Source: Chlorobiota bacterium (GTDB lineage Bacteria; Bacteroidota; Ignavibacteria; OLB7). Taken from it: 64,000 nt of DNA. The stretch lies in assembly GCA_016788565.1 (NCBI GenBank), contig JAEUSP010000067.1, positions 1-64,000 on the forward strand, written 5' to 3'. Below are positions 25,478 through 34,231 of this stretch, in pieces. The first letter of the stretch is position 1. Every line of letters starts with the position of its first letter. The notes below the pieces were generated by a model. That model ran no database searches and was not told where the DNA came from. It saw nothing but the letters and a program-made list of their open reading frames with translations. A program made the position numbers and the translations under genes.

Positions 25478-28261
25478 CTATTTCATTTTCACCAGTTTCA
25501 CTGGCGGCTTGCCCCGTTCGGAACTGAGCGCAAGATAATAGATGCTGGCCGGTTGCAAGCGTAAATCTATCGGTTGTTCGGTGGCTGTCACCGGAATTTC
25601 CATGATGGTCTTGCCTAAGTAGTCGTAGATGATCGCTTTCTGGTTGAGGGCAAGGCTTGGCACGTGCAGCTGGAACAAGCCATCGTCGGTGATCTGCGCC
25701 ACCGATAGTGCGCCGCCGCTGCTGCTGTGTTGATCCGCCGGTGGTGCTGCCGATGGGATGTATTCCGGCAATGTTGTCTCCCACACTCCACGCCCAAACG
25801 TTGCCGCCCGCAGCTTCCCCGATGCCTCGTGAATTTCTAACTCGGCAATGGGAACAATCGGCATTCCATCATTAAACGGCTGCCACAGCGAGAATTGGCG
25901 CAGCAAGTCCAGATAAAACACTCCAAGATCGGTCCCGACGTACAAGCCCCGCCCGTTTTTGTTATCAACGGCTATGCAGTTTGCCGGGACGTTCGGCAAG
26001 TTGCGCGAGATATTCAGCAAGGTGTGCGTGGAGAGGTCGTAGGCATAGACCTTCGATCCGGCGTTGTATCCGGAAACGGAGATGAAGATCAATCCGGGAT
26101 TTTGCGGATCCACGGCAATGTAGGTGATGGTTTCGCCAGTGCTGGCAATGGCATTCAGGTCCTGCCACGTACCGCCGCCGTTGGTGGTGACAGAGATATC
26201 CTCGAACGTACCCGCATAGATTACGTTCGGGTTGGAAGGGGCAACCGCCAGGGAGCGGATGTTGATTGGCCGAGGATTCCCTTCGGCATCGGTTTTGGTG
26301 CGGCTGAAGACCCGTGGCGAGATTGCTTCCCAGGAATCCCCACGGTCGGTGGTTTTCCAGACTTGGTTCATCCCAACGTACAGCGTTTTGGAGTCGAACG
26401 GATCCATCACGTAGGGCGTTACCCACGCGCCTTGAAATTTCTTGCCATAGCCGGGGATATTTCCTGAGATCATCACCACATCGTTGGTGTCCTCCGGGTC
26501 GGCAAAGCGGCGGTAGGAACGGTAGATTTTTCCGTTGGCATACGCGCCGTACATGATATTGGGGTCGGTGTGGTCAATCACGCAATCCATGCCGTCGCCC
26601 GACACCGCGGTTTTCCAGACTCCGTTTTGCAGCAACATCGTGCCGTTGTCTTGGTGCCCGGCAAGGATTGTCCCTTCCTCCTTTGCCGACCCGGCAATGC
26701 GGTAAATCTGGCCAATCTGCAATCCGCTGCTAAGGTTGTACCAGTTGCGCCCGCGGTCGCTGCTGTACCACAGCCCGCCGTCGTTGCATTCAAACAGATA
26801 CTCCGGTTTCAGCGGGTGAAATCTTAGGGAGTGCTTGTCGGCGTGGGCCACATCGGTGGGGTTGGGAAGCATTGCAAGAATTTCTGGATGATCGCTCCAG
26901 ACATTCGAGGTTTCCCAGTCCGACCCCGCGTTGGTTGTGCGCCAGGTGTTCACCCCGCCCACATACATTTCGTAGGGTTGTTGTGGCGAGATGGCGTAGC
27001 TAAGATCATATTGCCCCTGGCCAACTTGGTAATCGTAGCTGGCCATGCCGTGATACCATCCCAGCAAATTTGGCCGCCCCCGAAGCGTATCGGGGACGTA
27101 GCCAGAGTTGAAGCTGATGCCGGTGTTCAGCGATGCGAAAATGCCGTACAACCCCAAGTGCTTCCCCGCACAAAGGATATCCACGCGGTTTGGCTGCGCC
27201 GGGGTGACACCGATTTTCATCCGGATCACATCCTCCAAATTCACCGTTGCAACCCACGTTAGACCGCCATCTTCCGAGCGGTAGAAGGTGGCCGCAGTGG
27301 TCCCGTTGTTCGGGTTGTTGAAACTGGTGGCATAGACGATTGCGGGGTTGGTGGGGTGGAACTCAATATCAATCATGTAATCGGCCAACGTCAAGGCCCA
27401 GGTTGCACCGCCGTCAACGGTCATGTACATCCCCGCCGAGGTGGCCGCAAGCAGGACGTTCGGATACGCTGGGTTCATCACCAACCGCCGGATCAGCACC
27501 GATTGCTGCACCGGAATCAACAGCCCAGTGGTCTCCCACGTGTATCCACCGTTGCTGGTCCGCAGCACGCCAATGCTTTTGGTGTCCCCTTCCTGTTCCA
27601 TTCCGGTCAAGCTGGTTATGCTTCCCATGTCGCCATCGCCGGTGGCAATGTAGATGATGTCGGGATCGTTCGGGTGAACGGCAATATCGCTTACGCCAAG
27701 CACCGGAAGGTTGTCGCTGATGGTGCGCCAGGTTGTGCCGAAGTCGGTGGTTTTCCAAAGGCCACCGGCCGGCGCACCAACCCAGAATGTGTTCGGGTCG
27801 GTGGGGTGGAAGGCAATGCAGTTCAGCCGCCCAAGCCCGTTGTTGCCGCGTGCGGGAACCGTGGTGGGGCCAAGCGGTTTCCAGTCCCCTGCGCTGTTGG
27901 CCGCGCTTGCCAGCACCGCTCCGTTTTTTTCAACGTAGCGGGTCCACTCATTCCAGGCTTGTTTCTGCGCCGGAAGTTTCCCGCCGTTCCCCAACGTGCG
28001 TTGCTCCCAGTACCATTCCCACCGTTTGAACTGCTTCCACCCGCTCCCCTTCTTCCCAACTTTTTCTGGATGCGCCGTGAAATAATCGTTGGCGGCTTGT
28101 TGGATTTGCGGCACGGTGAAAACGCTATCCTTTTTGGGAAGGAATTCCGGGCGCAAGAACGCTTGGCCGGTGGCGGTGATGGTGGTGGTGATGGTGGTTA
28201 TCGCCACGGCCATTGCCAGCAGCAAGGCTGTGCGGAGAAATGAGTACGAGAAAGACGACAT
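25478..28261 (-). CDS. Secreted BNR/sortilin-like propeller protein with T9SS-like C-terminus
   Basis: 927 aa with signal peptide (LLLAMAVAITTITTTI...GQ). A 60-residue helical start (FLPKKDSVFTVPQIQQAAND...WYWEQRT) is shared by FCB 'VPS10' proteins. Then about ten Asp-box/BNR repeats follow: GGLWKTTDFGTTWRTIS, STNGGYTWETT-like, SEDGGLTWVAT, DRGRNWYNLS, TDRGDSWEAIS, TNGGGTWQDL. These build a ten-bladed propeller as in sortilin or xyloglucanase-like proteins. The C-terminal ~85 residues (SVAQITDDGLFQLHVPSL...IYDYLGKTIMEIPV...PVKLVKMK) resemble a T9SS sorting domain. No catalytic residues are assignable. It lies between two PD40-OmpA genes on the same strand. Confidence 0.87.
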   Translation of the reverse strand: MSSFSYSFLRTALLLAMAVAITTITTTITATGQAFLRPEFLPKKDSVFTVPQIQQAANDYFTAHPEKVGKKGSGWKQFKRWEWYWEQRTLGNGGKLPAQKQAWNEWTRYVEKNGAVLASAANSAGDWKPLGPTTVPARGNNGLGRLNCIAFHPTDPNTFWVGAPAGGLWKTTDFGTTWRTISDNLPVLGVSDIAVHPNDPDIIYIATGDGDMGSITSLTGMEQEGDTKSIGVLRTSNGGYTWETTGLLIPVQQSVLIRRLVMNPAYPNVLLAATSAGMYMTVDGGATWALTLADYMIDIEFHPTNPAIVYATSFNNPNNGTTAATFYRSEDGGLTWVATVNLEDVIRMKIGVTPAQPNRVDILCAGKHLGLYGIFASLNTGISFNSGYVPDTLRGRPNLLGWYHGMASYDYQVGQGQYDLSYAISPQQPYEMYVGGVNTWRTTNAGSDWETSNVWSDHPEILAMLPNPTDVAHADKHSLRFHPLKPEYLFECNDGGLWYSSDRGRNWYNLSSGLQIGQIYRIAGSAKEEGTILAGHQDNGTMLLQNGVWKTAVSGDGMDCVIDHTDPNIMYGAYANGKIYRSYRRFADPEDTNDVVMISGNIPGYGKKFQGAWVTPYVMDPFDSKTLYVGMNQVWKTTDRGDSWEAISPRVFSRTKTDAEGNPRPINIRSLAVAPSNPNVIYAGTFEDISVTTNGGGTWQDLNAIASTGETITYIAVDPQNPGLIFISVSGYNAGSKVYAYDLSTHTLLNISRNLPNVPANCIAVDNKNGRGLYVGTDLGVFYLDLLRQFSLWQPFNDGMPIVPIAELEIHEASGKLRAATFGRGVWETTLPEYIPSAAPPADQHSSSGGALSVAQITDDGLFQLHVPSLALNQKAIIYDYLGKTIMEIPVTATEQPIDLRLQPASIYYLALSSERGKPPVKLVKMK

Positions 28262-28399
28262 TGGACACCCCGTTGATTACGTTGATCTATCACTGAAGAA
28301 CCGATGCAATCATAGCATGAAGGGAAAGGGGAAAGCACTACGGAAAAACTACGGAGACAGGAGGAAGCACTACGGGGAATATCTCAGCGGGGAAGCAGG

Positions 28400-29953
28400 T
28401 TACGGTTTGGTTTCCCCCGCCAGAATCGTGAACTCCACGCGGCGGTTTTGGCTGCGCCCGGATTCGGTGTCGTTGGGGGCAATCGGGCGGGCGCGTCCGT
28501 AGCCGCGCGCACTAATCCGTTGTTGCGGGAAGCCTTGTTTCAGCAGATACTCCCTTACCGCTTCTGCGCGGTTTTGCGAAAGGCTTACGTTGGCTTGGTC
28601 GCTTCCAACGTTATCGGTGTGGCCGCCGATTTGGATCATCATCTGTGGATTATCGCGCAGCAGCCCCGCAACCCGCTGAAGTTCAGGGAAGGATTCCGGG
28701 CGAAGCGTGTCGCTGCCGAAATCGAAAAAGATGTTGTTCAGGCGAACGGTCTGGCCAACCACCAGCGGGGCAAGCAGAAGGTCCCGCGTGATCTCGCGGT
28801 ATTCCGTCACCCCGGTTGCGTCCAGATGATCGCTCACGGCAATGAACCCATCGGCTTCGGCACGGAAACCGTAGGCCGATTCGGCTGGCAGAACAATGGT
28901 GTACGCCCCTGTTGTTGGGTCCGAATTTGCCACCCCCTGCGCGGCTCCATCTTTCAATCGCTCGTATCTGATCTGCGCGCCGATTGGCGTGTTGGTCTGG
29001 CTGTTCAGCACCCTCCCTTTCACCAACACCACCGGCTTCGGGCGGACAGGTTTGGGGAGTGGGATGCGGTAAATATCCTCACGCCCGCTTTCGTTGGCGG
29101 TGCTGACGAAGTAAGCGAAATCGCCGGAAGCGGGGATTGTGTAGTAGGCATCGAAGCCGCGGGTGTTGATTGCCGGGCCAAGATTTTGCGGCGGCGACCA
29201 ACGCGCCCAACTGCTGTCCAATCGGCGCGTCACGAAGATGTCGTTGTCCCCTTCCCCGCCGCGCCCGTCGGTGGAAAAATAGAGTGTGACCCCGTCGGCA
29301 GCAAGGAACGGGCTAACCTCACTCCCCGTGCTGTTCAGTCTGCTTCCCAGATTGAGCGGGGTGCTCCACCACCCGCTCTTCTGCAGAAAGCTCACATATA
29401 TATCCTTGTCGCCGTAGGAATCGTCCCGCTTCACGCAGAGCAGAAGGGTGCGGCCATCGTTGGCAAGGAAGTACTCGGCAAACTTTGCGGTGTTGTAGAA
29501 ATTTTGGATGTGTAGCGGCTGCGGTTTGCTCCACCCATTTGCTGTCCGCTGCGAAATGGATACGCCCGGAAGCAGCTGGCCATTTGCTTGGTAGTTTCCG
29601 CCAACCAGCACGGTTTGGCCATCGGGAGTTACCGAGCAGATGTAGTTATCGCCAACGGTGTTCAGCGGTGGGCCAACGTTGCGCGCTTTGTTCCATGCTC
29701 CGTTGTTCCCCAGGGTTGCGTACCAGATGTCCATGCCGCTTCCGCCGATATTTTCTGCGGCATCGTTCCGCACAAACCACAGCCCTTTCCCGTCGGGCGC
29801 GATCACCGGAACAAGCTCGGAAAGATGACTGTTTACCTCAATCGGAAGGCGTTCGGGAGCTTGGGCGGCAACCGGACAAACCGGCCACAGCAACGCTACG
29901 CCCAGCACTACGCCTGCAAGCCAAGCAGTATCTGGGAAATGGGGTTGGCGCAT
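28400..29953 (-). CDS. PD40 propeller-CRD-OmpA outer-membrane protein, second paralogue
   Basis: 517 aa from MRQPHFPDTAW (13 more codons possible to 29992). Signal peptide ends PVAAQ. Propeller blades include PDGKGLWFVRNDAAENIGGSGMD-like and VTLYFSTDGRGGEGDNDIFV strands. A CRD-like segment (VKGRVLNSQTNTPIGAQIRYE) is followed by an OmpA domain (IFFDFGSDTLRPES, QIGGHTDNVGSDQAN, QNRAEAVREYLL, GYGRARPIAPND). The architecture is the same as at 23851, so both may anchor to peptidoglycan. The intervening gap 28262-28399 contains short GCACTACGG repeats and no gene. Confidence 0.88.
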   Translation of the reverse strand: MRQPHFPDTAWLAGVVLGVALLWPVCPVAAQAPERLPIEVNSHLSELVPVIAPDGKGLWFVRNDAAENIGGSGMDIWYATLGNNGAWNKARNVGPPLNTVGDNYICSVTPDGQTVLVGGNYQANGQLLPGVSISQRTANGWSKPQPLHIQNFYNTAKFAEYFLANDGRTLLLCVKRDDSYGDKDIYVSFLQKSGWWSTPLNLGSRLNSTGSEVSPFLAADGVTLYFSTDGRGGEGDNDIFVTRRLDSSWARWSPPQNLGPAINTRGFDAYYTIPASGDFAYFVSTANESGREDIYRIPLPKPVRPKPVVLVKGRVLNSQTNTPIGAQIRYERLKDGAAQGVANSDPTTGAYTIVLPAESAYGFRAEADGFIAVSDHLDATGVTEYREITRDLLLAPLVVGQTVRLNNIFFDFGSDTLRPESFPELQRVAGLLRDNPQMMIQIGGHTDNVGSDQANVSLSQNRAEAVREYLLKQGFPQQRISARGYGRARPIAPNDTESGRSQNRRVEFTILAGETKP

Positions 29954-30135
29954 GATTTCTTTCTGGAAAAGCACGTCGAGTAGGTTTCGCAAGTTGGGAA
30001 TAGTAAGCCAGCAAGGATTGGCGGCAAGTTAGCAAACGGAACTTGGGGAGGGATGGGGTTATTTCTGAAAAAAAATCTGACGTGAGCAAAGGGGGCATGT
30101 GCAAATTGTTGGGCTGAATATCAGAGTTGTACGAA

Positions 30136-30246
30136 CCTCTCTTCTTCCCTCTCTCTGTGCCCTCTGTGTCTCTGTGGTTTCCTTTCTTGGCGAAGAAGAG
30201 AAAGGACCACAGAGGCACAGAGAACACAGAGGGAAGAAAAGAGAGG
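30136..30246. repeat. Long inverted repeat of the 'CTCTGTG' type
   Basis: The gap 29954-30373 carries no gene. Its centre has two ~50-bp imperfect arms: CCTCTCTTCTTCCCTCTCTC with GTCTCTGTGGTTTCCTTTCT on the left, and AAGAGAAAGGACCACAGAGG with AGAACACAGAGGGAAG on the right. Related single-arm sequence lies at 62797-62832. This CCACAGAGGCACAGAGA motif is a widely dispersed intergenic repeat in many phyla. Confidence 0.85.
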
Positions 30247-30300
30247 ATTGCCGCTGGCTACCGTTAGATGATCCCCCAAAATCACCACTGCTGGAAATAA

Positions 30301-30341
30301 AAAAGCCTGCGAACTCCAACCGGTGGATTTCGCAGGCTTGC
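30301..30341 (-). terminator. Terminator of the gene at 30374-31414
   Basis: AAGCCTGCGAA / TTCGCAGGCTT stem. The minus strand runs into TTTTTTATT, giving a rho-independent terminator 33 bp past the stop. Confidence 0.82.
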
Positions 30342-30373
30342 TCCTTTTGTTGTTTCTTTTCACCACCAAGCAA

Positions 30374-31414
30374 TCACGGGCATTTCACCAGCTTCATCCC
30401 TTCGCTGAACCAGACTTTCTCACTTTTGCTGTACGTTCCTCCGCCAGCGTATTCTTCTTCGTAGGTGAACTCGCGGTAGCGGCATAATTCCTCGCCAGTT
30501 TTGCGGTACAGCATCACCCCCGTGCGGTAGCGGCGGATGGGGATTCCCAAGCCGTTTTTGGTGATCCCCCACTCACTTTTCAGCATCCCAGTTTTCAGCA
30601 CGGTGATCCCCGCAACCCCGCCCATTTTTTTCTTTGCGATCGCTTCAATCGTGGCATCTTTCTTCAGGTCCGTTGGCCATGCGAAATTTGGCGCGGCGGC
30701 TTCAATGTTGCGCCACAGCGCGTCCAGCTTGGCATCAAGCTCGGCAAAGATGTCCGCCGGAACGGCAAGGCCCACGGCCTGATATTTTGGGGTGATATTC
30801 TTCATCAACTCTGCGTGGCCTTCTTCCCGCTCGAACACCAGATTGTACATGATGTTGCCGGAAGGGCGCACCCAGCCCTCGTTGCTTTGCAAGTTGCTTC
30901 CCAGGCGGTCGGCCTCCCGAATCCAAAGCTCCAACCCTTGCTGCACGGTTGCCCGCACCGAGCGTTCAGCAATTTGGTTGCGCGCGGCAGCCACGGCGCG
31001 GATGTCATCCGGTTTGCAGTAGTAGTCGTCGGCCTTGTTGTTGTGAACATCGTTGAACTCTGCAGAGTTGGCGATGCTATCCACGATTGCAAGGTTGGCA
31101 AGGTGCTTCTTGAATTGCCCCATCATGTTGTCGCCAAACCGGATGGCCCCGTCGGGGTAGGCATTGTCGAAGTAATCAATCGCACTTTTGTACGGCTTGA
31201 TTGCTTCGTGAAAGGCTTTCACCCGTTTGCGTTGCAGTTCTTGCGCGGTTTTCAGCGGGTCAATTCCGCCGTTGTTGCTTCCGCCGCTGTTGCTTCTTCC
31301 AATCGTGAATCCGCCAACGCTAATTTGCGCGCTGGCAATGGTGCTGACAATGGCGCAAAGGGCTGCCGCAAGCGTTGCGGATGTCAGTATCATGCGTGCT
31401 GTTTTGGTGTTCAT
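30374..31414 (-). CDS. Secreted protein of unknown function
   Basis: 346 aa. Signal peptide of ~30 residues (ILTSATLAAALCAIVSTIASAQ), then a Gly/Ser/Asn linker (GRSNSGGSNNGG). The rest is mostly helical with many charged residues (LKTAQELQRKRVKAFHEAIKPYKS, RNQIAERSVRATVQQGLELW) and a C-terminal beta segment (IRRYRTGVMLYRKTGEELCRYREFTYEEE). Two Cys (YYCKP and near the C-terminus) could pair. I do not recognise a family. It has its own terminator, so it probably forms a single-gene unit. The gap 31415-31675 upstream shows only short GGGAACGGCGGC repeats. Confidence 0.75.
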   Translation of the reverse strand: MNTKTARMILTSATLAAALCAIVSTIASAQISVGGFTIGRSNSGGSNNGGIDPLKTAQELQRKRVKAFHEAIKPYKSAIDYFDNAYPDGAIRFGDNMMGQFKKHLANLAIVDSIANSAEFNDVHNNKADDYYCKPDDIRAVAAARNQIAERSVRATVQQGLELWIREADRLGSNLQSNEGWVRPSGNIMYNLVFEREEGHAELMKNITPKYQAVGLAVPADIFAELDAKLDALWRNIEAAAPNFAWPTDLKKDATIEAIAKKKMGGVAGITVLKTGMLKSEWGITKNGLGIPIRRYRTGVMLYRKTGEELCRYREFTYEEEYAGGGTYSKSEKVWFSEGMKLVKCP

Positions 31415-31675
31415 CGTGATCGTTCTCTCTGGTTCTTTCTTTCTGGTTCTGGCGTTTGTTTGTTATGATGGCCAATCATTCTGCGTGATTGGCTGGCACA
31501 AACCTACCCCCGAGCCGGCTGGCGCGTCCACCCCCAGCAAGGGAACGGCGGCAACCGGAAAGGGAACGGCGGCGAGGAGTGAGGGAACGCCAAACGGCGA
31601 AAGGCAGACGCGGGGGAACAAGAGCGGGCGGGGCTGCGTCACACAACTATCAACCACAGAAAAAAAAAACGACTT

Positions 31676-32107
31676 ATGACGATTGCCATTGCTTCGGATC
31701 ATGCGGGGTTCCGCTACAAAACGTTGATTGCTGAACACCTGGCTCGGCTTGGCCACACCGTTGTTGATCTGGGGACCGACAGCGAACAACCGGTTGATTA
31801 TCCCAAGTTCATCCGCCCAGCTGCCGAAGCGGTGGCCGATGGAACTTGCGATGTGGGGATTGTGCTGGGTGGGTCAGGAAATGGGGAGGCAATCGTTGCC
31901 AACAAGGTTCGCGGCATCCGGTGCGGAGTGTGTTGGGATGTGGAATCGGCACGGCTGGCACGCGCCCACAACAACGCCAACGTGATCTCGATTGGCCAGC
32001 GGATGATGCCCCCCGAAACAGCAATCCAAATTGTTGACACCTGGCTGAACACCCCATTTGAAGCCGGACGGCATCAACAAAGAATCGAGCAGATTGAGCA
32101 ACCCTGA
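31676..32107 (+). CDS. rpiB: Ribose-5-phosphate isomerase B, mycobacterial-type active site
   Basis: 143 aa. It interconverts ribose 5-phosphate and ribulose 5-phosphate in the non-oxidative pentose-phosphate pathway. The start IAIASDHAGF carries the phosphate- and substrate-binding Asp8-His9. The loop reads VLGGSGNGEAIVANKVRGIRC: the catalytic Cys of the E. coli enzyme (CGTGIG) is absent, and Glu71 in GNGE corresponds to the glutamate base used in Mycobacterium tuberculosis RpiB. HNNANVISIGQR is the conserved C-terminal motif. No SD is visible before the ATG. It probably stands alone, 260 bp from its divergent neighbour. Confidence 0.92.
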   Translation: MTIAIASDHAGFRYKTLIAEHLARLGHTVVDLGTDSEQPVDYPKFIRPAAEAVADGTCDVGIVLGGSGNGEAIVANKVRGIRCGVCWDVESARLARAHNNANVISIGQRMMPPETAIQIVDTWLNTPFEAGRHQQRIEQIEQP

Positions 32108-32254
32108 TGAACCCGCCCGCAGTGTGATTCCGTGAGTAGGAACCGATTGCGCCCAACAACCACTAAGCCGTGGCGCGCTGCTGGACGGCAAGCGGCACAC
32201 ACGTCAACAGAAATCCCACAACACAGTATTCCAATAAACAGAACGAGGGCACCG

Positions 32255-32995
32255 ATGAGAACAACAACACGAACACTGCGAGCAACCTTGGTGGCAACAA
32301 CTGCGCTGGCGTTGCTGCTTGGTTCGGCTGCGCTGGCACAGCCAAATCGCCGCAAACCGAACCCGGAGCGGGAAGCTGCGCGGCAGCAGTTGCGGCAAAC
32401 AATGCTTGATTGGGCGCGAACCACAATCTGGCCCACGCTAACCCAGTGGAAAAACCAACTGGACGCGGCGATGACCCCCGAAGATGTAACCACACTGAAC
32501 GGCCTACGCGCCCGGGCCGCCACGCTCCGTAAGGAGTTCATCGCCCAGCGGAACAGCCTGCGCACGGCTTGGCAGGACGAAGACTACGACGCATTGAAAA
32601 CCCACCGTGAGGCGTTGAAGGGGATGCGCCAGCAACGGCACGATCTGTTCAAGGAGCTAAAGCCGCTGGCAATCAAGTACCGCCAGACGTTGCAGCAGAT
32701 TGGGGAAACAGCAAAACCACAAGTACAGCAATGGCGCGAAGCCGCGAAGCAGAAAGTGGAAGAATGGCTGGCCGCCCGCAGCAATGATGGCAGCAATGAT
32801 GAGTTTGCCACACCTCCATTTGGATTTCACGGCGGGACCTGGAAAGGGTGGGGGAAGATGTTCGGAGTTGGCGGGGAGATGCGGAAGAAAATAGCCGTAG
32901 CCCGGTTCATGCTTTGGAATGGAGAAGCGATGACGGAGCAACCAGAAACCATCCCCCCCACCAATCCCACCGACGAAGATTTCCGGTTAGAGTAG
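32255..32995 (+). CDS. Periplasmic helical protein (Spy/CpxP-like character)
   Basis: 246 aa from the ATG at 32255, preceded by GAGGG; an in-frame extension to 32132 adds 41 unlikely residues. Signal peptide (TLRATLVATTALALLLGSAALAQ). The mature protein is largely alpha-helical and highly charged (NPEREAARQQLRQTMLDWAR, RARAATLRKEFIAQRNSLRTA, MRQQRHDLFKELKPLAIKYR), compatible with a Spy/CpxP-like or other coiled-coil periplasmic protein, although no LTxxQ motif is seen. The tail is Gly/Trp then Pro/Thr-rich. Function unknown. It ends with a strong terminator at 33044-33085. Confidence 0.75.
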   Translation: MRTTTRTLRATLVATTALALLLGSAALAQPNRRKPNPEREAARQQLRQTMLDWARTTIWPTLTQWKNQLDAAMTPEDVTTLNGLRARAATLRKEFIAQRNSLRTAWQDEDYDALKTHREALKGMRQQRHDLFKELKPLAIKYRQTLQQIGETAKPQVQQWREAAKQKVEEWLAARSNDGSNDEFATPPFGFHGGTWKGWGKMFGVGGEMRKKIAVARFMLWNGEAMTEQPETIPPTNPTDEDFRLE

Positions 32996-33043
32996 CTGCG
33001 CGGGGCGGCAATCGCCCACGGCATTTCTTGGCTGCACAACATC

Positions 33044-33085
33044 AACCAGCCCTCTTCCGCTAAACGGAAGAGGGCTGGTTTTTTC
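33044..33085 (+). terminator. Strong rho-independent terminator
   Basis: Perfect 16-bp stem AACCAGCCCTCTTCCG / CGGAAGAGGGCTGGTT, 5-nt loop and a T-rich tail (TTTTTTCTTT). It lies 48 bp after the stop at 32995. Confidence 0.92.
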
Positions 33086-33130
33086 TTTCACCCAGGGCGG
33101 CGCGCCAATGGGTTCCCATTTTTATTTCGG

Positions 33131-33270
33131 CTCATCTCAAGTTTGCGTGCGAAGATGGAGGCGGGGTATCGGTTGCGTCGCGGTTCGGTGGCTCCGCTCA
33201 TACTTCGACGGGGCTCAGCATGAGCGGGGACACGGTTCGGCAATTCGAATCATACTTTCCACGCCAACGG
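33131..33270 (+). repeat. Palindromic intergenic element, full-length copy
   Basis: The core 33184-33255 reads TTCGGTGGCTCCGCTCAT, CTTCGACGGGGCTCAGC, ATGAGCGGGGACACG, GTTCGG. Flanks match 21409-21557 (CTCATCTCAAG, GCGAAGATGG, AATCATACTTT). The interval 32996-33287 has no gene. Confidence 0.85.
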
Positions 33271-33287
33271 TTGATGAACCTTTTTTT

Positions 33288-34157
33288 CTACTTCTGCACC
33301 CACAGTATCCGCTCCACTTTATCCAAGTCGGTGAGCACGGTGATGTTCCGATACCCGGCCTGCTCGAACATCCGGCGGACGGTTGCGGCTTGGCCATATC
33401 CAAGCTCAACAAACAGGTTCCCCCCTTCGCGGCCAAGCAGCGGAAGCAGCTGCGCCAAACGGCGGTGAAATCGGTAGCCGTCGGCCCCGTCGGTTAGTGC
33501 CGTTTGTGGCTCGAAATCGCGCACGTCGGAGTCCAGCTCCGCTATTTCGCTGGCGGCGATGTACGGGGGATTGGCAACGATGAGGTCGAACGTCCCCAAG
33601 TCTTGCATTCGGGCATCGTCGAACAGATCAATCTGGTGGAAATCAATGTTGCGTGCGCCAAGCTGCTGCGCGTTGTGCCGCGCCACCGCAAGGGCTTCTT
33701 CGGAAATATCTATCGCCGTCACGGTTGTCTCCGGCCGCTCTAACGCCACAGTAATGCCAATGCAGCCGGACCCAGTCCCAACATCCAAGCAGCGCAGCGA
33801 TGGCGCGCGGCGCAAGGCTTCCTCCACCAACAACTCCGTTTCTGGGCGCGGTATCAACACTGCTGGGGTGACGTGGAATGTGCGTTTGTAGAATGGAGCT
33901 TCGCCGGTGATGTACTGCAAGGGTTCGTGGTTGGCGCGCCGCCGAACCATCGCCCGCAACGCTGCCAACTCACTCTCCTTCAGCGGGCGCTCAAATTGCA
34001 GATAGAGATCGAAGCGGGAGAGTTTCAGCAGGTGCGCCAGAAGCAACTCCATGGTAAGCCGTGGCGATGCAATGCCACGCTTCTTGAAAAAATCAGAACC
34101 CCATGTGATAAGCCGCATGATGGTCCAAAGCTCGGTCTGGGTTGAATCTTGATTCAT
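33288..34157 (-). CDS. prmC: Release-factor glutamine methyltransferase
   Basis: 289 aa. PrmC methylates the Gln of the GGQ motif in RF1/RF2. The N-terminal helical domain (WGSDFFKKRGIASPRLTMELLLAHLL) recognises the release factor; HEPLQYITGEAPFY and VLIPRPETELLVEE are conserved. The Rossmann SAM site is LDVGTGSGCIG (124-134), and the catalytic NPPY is at 196-199 (IVANPPYIAA). The length is normal. The start WTIMRLITWG suits the family. It is 74 bp downstream of tex's end in the same direction of reading, separated by the hairpin at 34171-34200. Confidence 0.93.
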   Translation of the reverse strand: MNQDSTQTELWTIMRLITWGSDFFKKRGIASPRLTMELLLAHLLKLSRFDLYLQFERPLKESELAALRAMVRRRANHEPLQYITGEAPFYKRTFHVTPAVLIPRPETELLVEEALRRAPSLRCLDVGTGSGCIGITVALERPETTVTAIDISEEALAVARHNAQQLGARNIDFHQIDLFDDARMQDLGTFDLIVANPPYIAASEIAELDSDVRDFEPQTALTDGADGYRFHRRLAQLLPLLGREGGNLFVELGYGQAATVRRMFEQAGYRNITVLTDLDKVERILWVQK

Positions 34158-34170
34158 GCAGCAAAATACA

Positions 34171-34200
34171 ACGGCAATGGCCGAACGTGGCCATTGCCGT
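34171..34200 (-). terminator. Probable terminator of tex
   Basis: Perfect 12-bp stem ACGGCAATGGCC / GGCCATTGCCGT with a 6-nt loop, followed on the minus strand by TGTATTTTGC. The T-tract is weak, so it may be only a partial terminator or an mRNA-end hairpin. Confidence 0.65.
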
Positions 34201-34231
34201 GATGGATACTTCAGAACTCTATCCGTGTGGC

